Origin: Nocardia colli
Lineage (GTDB): Bacteria; Actinomycetota; Actinomycetes; Mycobacteriales; Mycobacteriaceae
Direction: 5' to 3'
Assembly (NCBI RefSeq): GCF_008704205.1
Contig: NZ_VXLC01000014.1
Coordinates: 1 to 64,000 of the forward strand
Length of the DNA stretch: 64,000 nt
Within the stretch, counting starts at the first letter, position 1. Each line of letters begins with the position of its first letter. This document shows positions 51,424 to 60,586 of this stretch, piece after piece. The notes below the pieces were generated by a model. It searched no databases. It was not told the origin of the DNA and saw nothing but the letters and a program-made list of their open reading frames with translations. Both the position numbers and the translations under genes were made by a program.

Positions 51424-52536
51424 TCATCCTTCCATGATGGCCGACGGTATTCGAATACGCGAGCGAATGCCGATCCCGAGTGTCGCGGCGGCGACGCGCC
51501 GACGGAGCTGGGGCGGGAGTGCGCCGAAAAGAGTGCTCATGGCGGTAACGGTGCCGGTCAGGTCGGTTCGCCCGGAGAGATATGCGCGCTGGGCGGCGGG
51601 CGGCATGGCGAAGAAGGTGTCGAAGAAGACGGGGAGATCGGCGGGCGGCAGGGCGAGCAGTGCGCGCAAGCCCGCGGCGCGGAGTCGGTAGACGGCGCGG
51701 GCTGACGCGGGCCACGCGAGCTTTCCCGAGGCGACGGCATCGGCCGCGGTCAGCGACGCGGCGACGCTGTAACCGGTGGCCGGATGCGCGAATCCGCCTG
51801 CCGCGCCGAAGGTTCGGCGTCCAGGACGGCCACCTTCGACTGGGAAGCGCACCCGCTCGACGCGTTCGTCGCCGGTGAATTCGATTCCGCGGGAACGCAA
51901 TCGGTGATGCAGTCGGGCACGCAGCACGGTGCCGTCGAGCGCCGGCCGACCCGCCAGGCAGGTCTCCTCCAGCAGCATCGACCCGCCGCCGAGCGGCACC
52001 GCGTAGAGAAACGACCGAGGTGCCTCGGCAGCCGCACCGTTGTCCGCACGCCAGTCCATGAACAACGATTCGACCCCCGCGCAGTGCCGCGCGTCGAGAA
52101 CGAGCCCGTAAGCCGTCTGCTCGGCCAATGCGGCAGATCGGGCAATTCCCCGCGCATCGACCACCCGCCGACCCGTCAGCGGCCGTCCAGAGGCCAGCAC
52201 GACCGTGTCTGCGGTCAGCTCCACCGCACGATCCGCGACGACCTCCGCGCCGGCCAGGTCGAGCGACTCCTGCAGCCGCTCCGAATCGAGCACGACGTAC
52301 GGCCGATCGATCCGATGCGCACGAGTTCCCCACGCCATCGGCCGCTCGACCGTGGCCGCGATCGCCGTCGGATCGAGCCATTCCGGTAACTCATCCGCCC
52401 ACGCCGCGTAGGTCGCCGCCCACCGCCGACCCGGCACAGGATCGACCACGGCGACCGACAGCCCACGCGCGAGACACCGATGCGCCAACGCCCGCCCCGC
52501 AGGCCCCAGCCCGCAGACGATGATATCCGCGGTCAT
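51424..52536 (-). CDS. Lycopene cyclase family protein (CrtL type)
   Basis: This FAD/NAD-dependent cyclase closes the beta rings of lycopene. The dinucleotide motif GLGPAGRALA starts the protein. TYAAWADEL corresponds to the family's NYGVWVDE block, LLEETCLAGRP to the FLEET motif, and FAHPATGYSVAAS to the late conserved block. Actinobacteria often use the unrelated CrtYcd type, so a CrtL type is noteworthy. ATG at 52536 gives 370 residues, with TTG at 52542 as an alternative. No other carotenoid gene is adjacent, so it may complete a pathway encoded elsewhere. Confidence 0.82.
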   Translation of the reverse strand: MTADIIVCGLGPAGRALAHRCLARGLSVAVVDPVPGRRWAATYAAWADELPEWLDPTAIAATVERPMAWGTRAHRIDRPYVVLDSERLQESLDLAGAEVVADRAVELTADTVVLASGRPLTGRRVVDARGIARSAALAEQTAYGLVLDARHCAGVESLFMDWRADNGAAAEAPRSFLYAVPLGGGSMLLEETCLAGRPALDGTVLRARLHHRLRSRGIEFTGDERVERVRFPVEGGRPGRRTFGAAGGFAHPATGYSVAASLTAADAVASGKLAWPASARAVYRLRAAGLRALLALPPADLPVFFDTFFAMPPAAQRAYLSGRTDLTGTVTAMSTLFGALPPQLRRRVAAATLGIGIRSRIRIPSAIMEG

Positions 52537-52545
52537 CGGCAACGG

Positions 52546-53310
52546 TCAGAGTCCGCCGGTGGACAGCAGTCCGCCATCCACCCGCACCGTCTCACCGGTG
52601 ATCCACGCCGCCTCGTCGGAAACCAGGAACCCGATCAGCCGCGCGACATCTTCGGGCGTCCCGAGCCGCTTCATCGGGTAGATGCTCGCCGCCCGCTCCT
52701 CGTCGGCCGAGTACAGCGCGTCGGCGAACTTGGTCTTGATCACGCCGGGCGCGACCGCGTTCACCCGGATCTTCGGGCCGAGCTGCCAGGCCAATTCGTC
52801 GGTGAGCCGGATCAGCGCGGCCTTGGACGCGCCGTAGGCGGCGATCACGCCGGACGAGCGGATGCCCGCGACGCTGGCCACGTTGACCACCGCGCCGCCG
52901 TGCTCGCCCATCCACGCCTTGAACGCCTGCTGGATGTAGCCGAGCGCCGCGACCACGTTCACGTCGAAGATCTTGCGCACCGCGTCGAGGTCGGCTTCCA
53001 TCAGCGAGCCGAACACGGGGTTGATGCCGGTGTTGTTGATCAGGATGTCCACCGACCCGAACTCGGCGAGCAGCCGGTCGACGGCCGCCGCGCGGTCTTC
53101 GGCGTGACCCGAGTTGCCGGCCAGCGCGACCACCTCACCCTGATGGCCGAGCGCCCGCAGCTCCGCGGCGGCCTCTTCCAGCGGATCCTTCTTGCGCGCG
53201 GTGATCAGCACGTTCGCGCCGCGGCTCAGCAGTTCCGCCGCGACGGCCTTGCCGATGCCCCGGCTGGCCCCGCTGACGAGCGCACTTTTGCCCAACAGAT
53301 CATTACTCAT
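52546..53310 (-). CDS. SDR family oxidoreductase (FabG-like)
   Basis: This is a classical short-chain dehydrogenase of 254 residues. The cofactor loop GASRGIG, NNTG, the catalytic Ser-Tyr-Lys (VAS...YGASK) and the carboxyl-terminal GGLLSTGGL region are present. TARKKD after strand two suggests NADP preference. The substrate is unknown. It lies nine bases before lycopene cyclase on the same strand and is likely co-transcribed with it. Confidence 0.9.
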   Translation of the reverse strand: MSNDLLGKSALVSGASRGIGKAVAAELLSRGANVLITARKKDPLEEAAAELRALGHQGEVVALAGNSGHAEDRAAAVDRLLAEFGSVDILINNTGINPVFGSLMEADLDAVRKIFDVNVVAALGYIQQAFKAWMGEHGGAVVNVASVAGIRSSGVIAAYGASKAALIRLTDELAWQLGPKIRVNAVAPGVIKTKFADALYSADEERAASIYPMKRLGTPEDVARLIGFLVSDEAAWITGETVRVDGGLLSTGGL

Positions 53311-53472
53311 GCATCGGCAGGTTACTCGCCGGTTCAGTTACGGCCGTCACACCCGAGTCGCTGGGTGTAAAAGCGCTACCGGAACCCAGGTAAAATCAGT
53401 GGTTCTTGTGCATATCGCGTCGCACAATCGAGTAGCTACCGCCCAGCACCACTGATCCGCGAGGAGAAATCT

Positions 53473-55104
<1,632 letters not shown>

Positions 55105-55123
55105 CTTTCATCACAAGAATCCG

Positions 55124-55152
55124 TTGATCACGGACCCTCGAGTGCTTAGCCT
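55124..55152 (+). promoter_or_regulatory. Probable promoter of the small HTH gene
   Basis: TTGATC (55124-55129) and TAGCCT (55147-55152) are separated by 17 bases, a normal sigma-70 layout, and lie 33 bases before the ATG of the HTH gene. Confidence 0.6.
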
Positions 55153-55184
55153 GGAAAGAGCTGCTCGGCGACTCGGAGGAAGCC

Positions 55185-55418
55185 ATGAGCGACAGGCCCA
55201 CGCAAGTCAAAGCCACCCTGGGTAAGGGAACACGTGTCACGGGGAAGTCCCGGGACCGCCTACAGACCCAGTTGAAGAAGCAGTACGAGGCAGGGGCGAG
55301 CATTCGCTCGCTGGCGCGAGCAACCGGTCGCTCCTACGGCTTCATCCACAACGTGCTGGTGGAGTCGCATGTGCAACTCCGCAGTCGCGGCGGTGCCAAC
55401 CGCCGTAAGAGCCAGTAG
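55185..55418 (+). CDS. Small helix-turn-helix protein (Rv1473A-like)
   Basis: This 77-residue basic protein is essentially one helix-turn-helix of the resolvase/Hin type: QLKKQYEAGASIRSLARATGRSYGFIHNVL, followed by VQLRSRGGANRRKSQ. The ribosome site GGAGGAAG precedes ATG 55185. M. tuberculosis has a similar small regulator, Rv1473A, directly after its ABC-F gene Rv1473, so the pairing is conserved. Target genes are unknown. Confidence 0.87.
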   Translation: MSDRPTQVKATLGKGTRVTGKSRDRLQTQLKKQYEAGASIRSLARATGRSYGFIHNVLVESHVQLRSRGGANRRKSQ

Positions 55419-55674
55419 CGTCCGGACGACTCGAAACCGGTTTCGGCGGTATGTTTTTCGCCGACACCGGTGAGTTCGGCAGGTCCGGTGCGAGCTCGTG
55501 TCCGGTGTTGCGCTGCCGATCCGTTGCAGATCAGCGCCCGGGCGACGATTGTTGTGCCGGCACAGGCCGATCCGCGCTCGCGTGCGGGATGTGCTTCGGC
55601 CGCTGAGGTTTCCGGGTGTGTTCCCGCAACGGTCGTCCGGTTTGCGGAAACAGGCGTGCTGCCACGGACTCTCG
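55419..55674. other. Gap between converging genes with a palindrome
   Basis: No gene is supported here. CGAAACCGGTTTCG at 55432-55445 is a perfect 14-bp palindrome 14 bases after the HTH gene stop, followed by TATGTTTTTCG, and may form part of a terminator or protein site. Confidence 0.5.
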
Positions 55675-56637
55675 TCAGTAGCCGCTGACTGCCCCGTCGC
55701 CGTCGACGAGGAGATTGGCGAGGCTGCGGAAGATCGGCAGGCCCGTCTTGATCTCCAGGTAGGCGAACTGACCCTGCGGGTTGACCTCGAGGAAGTAGTA
55801 CTCGCCGTCGAGGCCGAGCCGAATGTCCAAGACGCCGAAGGACAATCCGAGCGCGCCCATCAGCGTGGCGAGCGACTTGCTCACCGACGCGGGCAGGTGC
55901 TCGGGCACGAAATCGACCGAGGTGTCCAGCCGGGAGTCGACCCGGCCGACGCCGGCCTGCGAGTCGATCCGCACCGTCCACTCGACGCCGTCCACCCAGA
56001 CGACCCGCAGATCGCACTCCGCGTCGATGTAGTCCTGGAACGTGGTCGGCGAGGAGCGGATACCGGCGAGCCGGGGGTAGTCGGCCTCGGTGATGATCCT
56101 GGTCTCGGCGAACTCCGCGCGACTGGTCCCGGTGCGTTTGTAAACGACTGGGCCGGGCCGGGATTCGGCGAAGCTGCGGGCCTCGTCCGGATCGTTGGTG
56201 ATCAGCGTCTCCGGCACCGCGAACCCGGCGCGCAACGCGGTCTCCAGCTGCACGATCTTGCGGGTCGCGGTGCGGTCGGCGCCGGGATCGTTGACCCAGC
56301 CGGCCGGAATGGACCAGAGCATGCCCTGGATGAAGCTGTCGCATTCGGCCTGGCGGTACTCGTCGTCGGCGGCGCGCACCCCGCCGGGCACCTGGCTCAG
56401 GTGCGGCCGGCGCCACCAGACCGAACGCACGTCGTCGAGCCCGATCACGTGCGAGAGCGAGCGCGCGGTGCCGAGCCGGTCCAGCCGAAAACTGCCCGAC
56501 TCCCGGGGGAAGTCGCGCAGGTCGAGGTGAATTGCGTTGAGCGCGTGGTGTTCTCGCAGCGTCGCCGCCATCGCGGTGGCGTGTAGATCGTCGGTTTCCG
56601 ACACTATGAGGACCGAGCTCGCCCGGCGTGCCGTCAT
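55675..56637 (-). CDS. MvdC/MvdD-like ATP-grasp ligase (graspetide-type RiPP maturase)
   Basis: The protein has the MvdD-type pre-ATP-grasp domain (SVLIVSETDDLHATAM ... WWRRP at 74-78) followed by an ATP-grasp fold. Lys167 in VVYKRTG, DIRL at 271-274 and EVNPQGQF at 284-291 supply ATP and magnesium contacts. The GQF ending, followed by YLEIKTGLPI, is characteristic of graspetide ligases rather than RimK or glutathione synthetase. Such enzymes make ester or amide side-chain links between Thr/Ser/Lys and Asp/Glu of a precursor. It has 320 residues. The likely precursor gene ends 11 bases upstream. Confidence 0.88.
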   Translation of the reverse strand: MTARRASSVLIVSETDDLHATAMAATLREHHALNAIHLDLRDFPRESGSFRLDRLGTARSLSHVIGLDDVRSVWWRRPHLSQVPGGVRAADDEYRQAECDSFIQGMLWSIPAGWVNDPGADRTATRKIVQLETALRAGFAVPETLITNDPDEARSFAESRPGPVVYKRTGTSRAEFAETRIITEADYPRLAGIRSSPTTFQDYIDAECDLRVVWVDGVEWTVRIDSQAGVGRVDSRLDTSVDFVPEHLPASVSKSLATLMGALGLSFGVLDIRLGLDGEYYFLEVNPQGQFAYLEIKTGLPIFRSLANLLVDGDGAVSGY

Positions 56638-56648
56638 GCGTGCACCGC

Positions 56649-57149
56649 TCAGTCGAGACTGTCGCAGTTGATGCCGTCGTCGCTGGTCGCGAGCGACTTC
56701 GTCTGGCAGTACGTGAACGTCGCGCCGTGTGCGCCGGTGAGGTCGGCGAGTTGCATGCGGTCGGCCCAGGTTTCGGTGAGCTGCTGCAACTGCTCGTCGC
56801 CGAGCGCCGCGGACGGCGCCTCGGTGAGCGTCATCGGGCGGTCCACGAGATCGATGCGCAGGCGGCGGGTGAAATCGGCGGTGGCGCCCGCGCGAATGTC
56901 CACCAGCACCGGGCGGCCAGGCTCGGCCGCGCCGTCGGACACGGTGCAGACGCCGTCGGGGACGATCGAGATCCCGTCGGGCAGCGGCGAATCGAGCACA
57001 CGCAGCACATCGGACCGACAGAAAGTCCACGTTCCCTCGGCGACCCGCACGGTGATGTCGCGTTCCGACTCCGCTACCAGCAAACCCTGGAGCGGGGGAA
57101 CGCGGTCACTCTTCGGCGCGGTGCCAGGGAGGCGGAGTGCGTCGGTCAT
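56649..57149 (-). CDS. Putative graspetide precursor or ligase partner, 166 aa
   Basis: I recognise no domain in the first ~115 residues, which look folded and beta-rich (DITVRVAEGTWTFCRSDVLRVL). The last 25 residues resemble a graspetide core: TKSLATSDDG at 150-159 places Thr, Lys and Ser donors just before paired Asp acceptors. Cys148 and Cys162 flank it, and CDSLD ends the chain. ATG at 57149 is preceded by GGAGAAAC. The gene is directly before the ATP-grasp ligase in one operon. Precursor status is inferred. Its length is unusual, since most precursors are shorter. Confidence 0.7.
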   Translation of the reverse strand: MTDALRLPGTAPKSDRVPPLQGLLVAESERDITVRVAEGTWTFCRSDVLRVLDSPLPDGISIVPDGVCTVSDGAAEPGRPVLVDIRAGATADFTRRLRIDLVDRPMTLTEAPSAALGDEQLQQLTETWADRMQLADLTGAHGATFTYCQTKSLATSDDGINCDSLD

Positions 57150-57564
57150 AACTGTTTCTCCGATCTGCTCGCGATTTGCCACGACCCCCGAGCGTGAACT
57201 GGATCATATCGCGGAGCGAGGCCGGATCGGTTCGGATCGGGAGATTTCACGGCCGGTGGCAAACCAGATTTCGATACCGGATGCGCTAGCGCCGAAAGAT
57301 TTTCGGTACACCAGTAATAGTTCCTGCGCAACCGTTTAGCTATTTCCGAACGGAAAAGTTGAACTACCCATAGCCGAAGGTTGGCGGCTGTGCATCCGTA
57401 CTTGCGTTTTCGCTGACCGGGCAGGTCGGGGGGCTCGGCCTGCGATGCGAGGTGTTCGCTCCGCATGGCGGAGAGTGGGCGGGCGGCGAGATCGAGCCGC
57501 CCGGTGGTCGTCGATATTTCGGCGGTGGCGGTTGCCGTCGAGTTTGCGGGTCCCGTGCCGGGGC
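57150..57564. other. Intergenic region upstream of the graspetide-like operon
   Basis: No gene is supported in these 415 bases. On the minus strand TATGAT at 57203-57208 could be a -10 element for the ATP-grasp operon, but no good -35 is present. The stretch 57290-57365 is relatively A/T rich. Confidence 0.4.
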
Positions 57565-58068
57565 TCAGCGGCGGTGGGCGTTGCGCTCGGCCCACCAGTT
57601 CGGCGCGTCGACGAAGTGATTGTCGAATTCCTCCTGGGCCGCGGCGAGTTCGGACAGTTCGGACTCGCCCTTGGCGATCCGGTCGAGTAGCCGGAAGTAC
57701 TCGAACCGCTGCACCCCGGGCATGAGGGCGATCATGATTCGCGCCCCGCTGTCGGGCGCGGCGCCGAACGCGTGCGGCATGAACTTGGGCACCACGACCG
57801 AGCCGCCGGCGCCCACGGTGACGATCTTGTCGCCGGCCAGCAGTTGCAATTCGCCGTCGGCGACGTAGAACAGCTCGTCCGAGGTGGTGTGGAAATGCGG
57901 CGACGCGCCGTCCGCACCCTGGCGCATGGTGACCTCGAGCGTGCTGAGCGTGCCGTCGGTATCGGCGGCGTCGAGGAGGAGTCGCATGGTGACCGCTTCG
58001 GTGCCGAGGGTCTGCGCGTCCTGCGGCTGCCGGATCGCGACGTCCATGCGGGGGGTGGTGATGCTCAT
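57565..58068 (-). CDS. Cupin domain protein
   Basis: A single cupin barrel is visible. Motif 1 is ASPHFHTTSDELFYVADGEL with metal-ligand histidines and glutamate, and motif 2 is VPKFMPHAFGAAP with the last histidine. A helical tail (EYFRLLDRIAKGE) follows. It has 167 residues. Cupins of this kind are often small-molecule isomerases or dioxygenases, and the substrate is unknown. It is divergent from a MarR regulator with paired inverted repeats in between, so it is likely its target. Confidence 0.87.
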   Translation of the reverse strand: MSITTPRMDVAIRQPQDAQTLGTEAVTMRLLLDAADTDGTLSTLEVTMRQGADGASPHFHTTSDELFYVADGELQLLAGDKIVTVGAGGSVVVPKFMPHAFGAAPDSGARIMIALMPGVQRFEYFRLLDRIAKGESELSELAAAQEEFDNHFVDAPNWWAERNAHRR

Positions 58069-58081
58069 CGGGTGCTCCAGG

Positions 58082-58127
58082 TAGTTCGGTGATTGATAAT
58101 TCGCTACCGAACTATATATCAGCGAAT
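58082..58127. promoter_or_regulatory. Interlocking operator repeats between cupin and MarR genes
   Basis: TAGTTCGGT (58082-58090) and ACCGAACTA (58106-58114) are a perfect inverted repeat. ATTCGCT (58099-58105) and AGCGAAT (58121-58127) form a second one that interlocks with it. The TATATAT between them may be a -10 element. Redox- or ligand-sensing MarR proteins bind sites of this kind. Confidence 0.75.
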
Positions 58128-58139
58128 AGAATCCTGTCC

Positions 58140-58667
58140 ATGGTTGAAACGCCCGAGCCCCCGCAGGACCGCGACGCGGCGGATCCCGTCGACGTGATCA
58201 TCGATCAGTGGCGGCGCGAGCGACCCGATCTCGAGCTGGAGGCGATGTCGATCCTCGGCCGGCTCGCGCGGCTGCTCATCATCGGCCAGCGGGTGGTCGA
58301 GGAGGTCTTCACCGCGCACGGATTGCAGCGCGGGGAGTTCGATGTGCTTGCGGCGCTGCGTCGTTCGGGCGACCCGTATGAGCTGAACCCGTCCGTGCTC
58401 GCGGATACGTTGATGCTGTCGCGGGCGGGGATGACCGGGCGGCTCGATCGGCTGGAGTCGGCCGGGTTCGTCCGCCGGATCGCCGACCCGGATGATCGGC
58501 GGGCCGTACGCGTCGCGCTGAGTGAAGAGGGTCGCAAGCTGATCGACCGGGTCGTCACCGCGCACGCCGAGAACGAAACCCGCATGCTGGCGGTGCTTTC
58601 GCCGGAGGATCGCAGCGAACTCGATCGCATCGCCCGCGCGCTGCTGGGGAGTCTGGAGTCGGGTTAA
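58140..58667 (+). CDS. MarR family transcriptional regulator
   Basis: A winged helix-turn-helix of the MarR type is visible (FTAHGLQRGEFDVLAALRR, LADTLMLSRAGMTGRLDRLESAGFVRRIADPDDRRAVRVALSE pattern) with flanking dimer helices. I chose ATG at 58140, giving 175 residues. The frame is open to 58089, but that would place the operator inside the gene. It probably represses the divergent cupin gene and itself through the inverted repeats. Confidence 0.88.
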   Translation: MVETPEPPQDRDAADPVDVIIDQWRRERPDLELEAMSILGRLARLLIIGQRVVEEVFTAHGLQRGEFDVLAALRRSGDPYELNPSVLADTLMLSRAGMTGRLDRLESAGFVRRIADPDDRRAVRVALSEEGRKLIDRVVTAHAENETRMLAVLSPEDRSELDRIARALLGSLESG

Positions 58668-59173
58668 CCGAGCGTCGTGTGCCGTACCCGGCTTACCTCC
58701 GCAGTCACGCGGCGTCTGGTTCCGGCGCGCCGGTCATCTGACTGTGCTTGCGTCACAAACGTTTCGACAAGAGTGCCTCGGCCGGCGGCTGTCCCCGTAG
58801 TGGTTGACGATGGCCGGCACGGTGAATCCGCCTGCGAAGGTGGCGCACCAACCGGTCACGCCAGGATCCGCACTACCTCTCGGGAGAGTGCGGTTGGGTG
58901 GTGGCGGTGCCGGTGGGGTTGGCGGTGCCGGATTGGTGGGCGGCCATTCGAGTCGTTTCGTAGCGCGTGCTCGGCCACCTCGTGTGGCTGTCGGGGGTTT
59001 GCCGATGTGGGGCGGGGTTTTGCCGGGGTGTCGGGTGTGGTGGTGTTGGGTTGACTCGATGGGGCGTTGGGTTTCGTAGTGGTGCGCGCCCGAACCCTGG
59101 TGTGCCGTCAGGGATTTGTCAATGCGGGGGCGGGGATCTTGTCCAGGGGTGTCGGGCGCGGTTGTATCGAAGG
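58668..59173. other. G-rich gene-poor stretch with ~120-bp-spaced direct repeat
   Basis: I cannot support a gene in this 500-base stretch. The top strand is very rich in G and T. The segments 58981-59040 and 59101-59160 are degenerate copies of each other (shared words GGGGTTTGCC/GGGATTTGTC, ATGNGGGG, GGGGTGTCGGG), so a local duplication occurred. A glycine-rich frame near 58880-58950 reminded me of PE_PGRS but has no PE domain or start. Confidence 0.5.
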
Positions 59174-59314
59174 ATGACCACGACTTTCGGCCTTGGTCGC
59201 GCGCTGCGCGGGGTGCCTGGGGTTGTCGTGTGTTCTGAACAGGATCTTCCGTCCGCCTTGGAGCGTGTTGGTTTCGGGAGTGAGGACGAACCGCCGAGTC
59301 CCGGTTCGGTCTGA
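59174..59314 (+). CDS. Possible small protein, 46 aa
   Basis: ATG at 59174 opens a 46-codon frame, starting MTTTFGLGRALRGVPGVVVC and ending with an acidic, proline-containing tail. GAAGG lies just before the ATG but too close for a good ribosome site. I do not recognise it. Composition is more protein-like than the surrounding G-rich sequence, but it may be chance. Confidence 0.25.
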   Translation: MTTTFGLGRALRGVPGVVVCSEQDLPSALERVGFGSEDEPPSPGSV

Positions 59315-59474
59315 CCTGTTCGCCGCGCGCCGAATGTGTTGCGCGGGCTTCTTTTCGCGCGCCTGACCTGTGTGTTGTTGTGCGCGTTAATCATCCGCGA
59401 CGTGTGAGCGCGGATCCATTCTCCGCGTGCGTCTTCGGTGACCGCCGGGCGCGCGCTCCCTCGATAGGAGAGCT

Positions 59475-60287
59475 ATGTCCGAATTCCCGTCCGACGGCCG
59501 GACCGTGCTGGTGACCGGCGTCGATGAACGACTCGGTTATGCGACGGCGAAGCGGTTGGCGACCGATGGTGCCACGGTCATCGTGCACGCTCAGGACAAG
59601 GAACTCGCCGACTATGCGCTGGAACGGTTGATCGCCGACGGTGCGCAGGCGCGGCAGGTTCGTTCGGTGCACGCCGACTTCACCGTGCTGGCCGAGGTGG
59701 ACGAACTCGCCGAGTTGTTGGCGGCGACCGTGCCGGCGCTCGACGCGCTGATCAACGCGGCGGCGATGCCCGGCTTGCAGCGGCGTTCGCACACCGCCGA
59801 CGGCAACGAGCTGACCTTGCAGTTCAACTACCTGGCGCCGCAGCGGTTGACCTTCGCCCTGGTCACGGCGCTCGCGCGAGCACGGGGCCGGGTGGTCAAC
59901 GTGACCTCGCGGCTGCACGTCGGCGGCAACATCGACTACTCCGACCTGGATCGCAACCGCGGCATCTACACCCCGATGTCGGTTTACGCCCAGTCAAAAC
60001 TCGCGCTGACCATGTTCACCCGCACGCTCGCCGAAACCGGCCCGTCCGGGTTGACCGCGATCAGTGTGTGCCCCGCCGACTTCGAACTGGACATGCCGCA
60101 GCTGCGCAGTCACGCGACCGCGCCCGTCGACGGGGCCGCGGATCTGCTGGCGTTGCTGAGCGCCGCGTCGACGCCGGTGGTCAACGGCGGCTACTACGAC
60201 GGCATCGAAGAGGCGAAACCGGCTGCCCTGGCGCGCAATTCACGCGCCCGGGCACGGCTGGCGGGGTGGAGCCGGCAGCCCGCATAA
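59475..60287 (+). CDS. SDR family oxidoreductase (atypical cofactor loop)
   Basis: This is a short-chain dehydrogenase of the retinol dehydrogenase-like group. The cofactor loop is TGVDERLG instead of TGxxxGIG, then NAAAM, the catalytic Ser in VTSRLHVGG and YAQSK. The family usually reduces carbonyls, and the changed loop may alter cofactor use. It has 270 residues. ATG at 59475 follows GATAGGAG. Eleven or so bases separate a stretch that leads on to the bL37 gene. Confidence 0.88.
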   Translation: MSEFPSDGRTVLVTGVDERLGYATAKRLATDGATVIVHAQDKELADYALERLIADGAQARQVRSVHADFTVLAEVDELAELLAATVPALDALINAAAMPGLQRRSHTADGNELTLQFNYLAPQRLTFALVTALARARGRVVNVTSRLHVGGNIDYSDLDRNRGIYTPMSVYAQSKLALTMFTRTLAETGPSGLTAISVCPADFELDMPQLRSHATAPVDGAADLLALLSAASTPVVNGGYYDGIEEAKPAALARNSRARARLAGWSRQPA

Positions 60288-60318
60288 CCGCAACCGCCCA
60301 ACGAAAGCAGGTACGGCA

Positions 60319-60393
60319 ATGTCCAAGCGCGCGAACAAGAAACGCGCCCGCCGGAAGAACAAAGCCAACCACGGCAAACGGCCGGGCGCCTGA
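60319..60393 (+). CDS. 50S ribosomal protein bL37
   Basis: This 24-codon gene starts MSKRANKKRARRKN and ends KANHGKRPGA. The small, highly basic chain with the ANHGKRP ending matches my memory of bL37, the actinobacterial ribosomal micro-protein found in mycobacterial large subunits. ATG at 60319 lies 31 bases after the SDR stop, with GCAGG upstream. Such short genes are often missed by annotation. Two hairpins follow. Confidence 0.85.
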   Translation: MSKRANKKRARRKNKANHGKRPGA

Positions 60394-60396
60394 GCC

Positions 60397-60471
60397 CTCG
60401 CTATCCCTCCTGGCAATAGCGAGCCCGGTCCGCCGCGACTCCGAACGGGGTCGCGGCGGGTCCGTTCGGAG
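60397..60471 (+). terminator. Hairpins after bL37, with mutually exclusive stems
   Basis: CTCGCTAT (60397-60404) pairs with ATAGCGAG (60416-60423). Then CCGCCGCGAC (60430-60439) pairs with GTCGCGGCGG (60450-60459), while CTCCGAACGG (60439-60448) can instead pair with CCGTTCGGAG (60462-60471), which is followed by TTTACGG. The last two cannot coexist, which is the layout of an attenuator or a two-step terminator. Confidence 0.6.
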
Positions 60472-60586
60472 TTTACGGTTCGGTGACCGGATCGAGTAGT
60501 TCGTTACGCCCGCAATGGCCGCGCAGCGGGCCTACCGTGGGGTTCTGCACCGAAAACCTCGGTGTGGTGGGGCTAGGAGACCAACG

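Noticed and set aside
55498..56586. A 362-codon plus-strand frame
   Set aside because: It is antisense to the ATP-grasp ligase, whose motifs and operon context are clear.
58804..59079. PE_PGRS-like glycine-rich protein
   Set aside because: The frame is glycine-rich only because the strand is G-rich. There is no PE domain and no convincing start.
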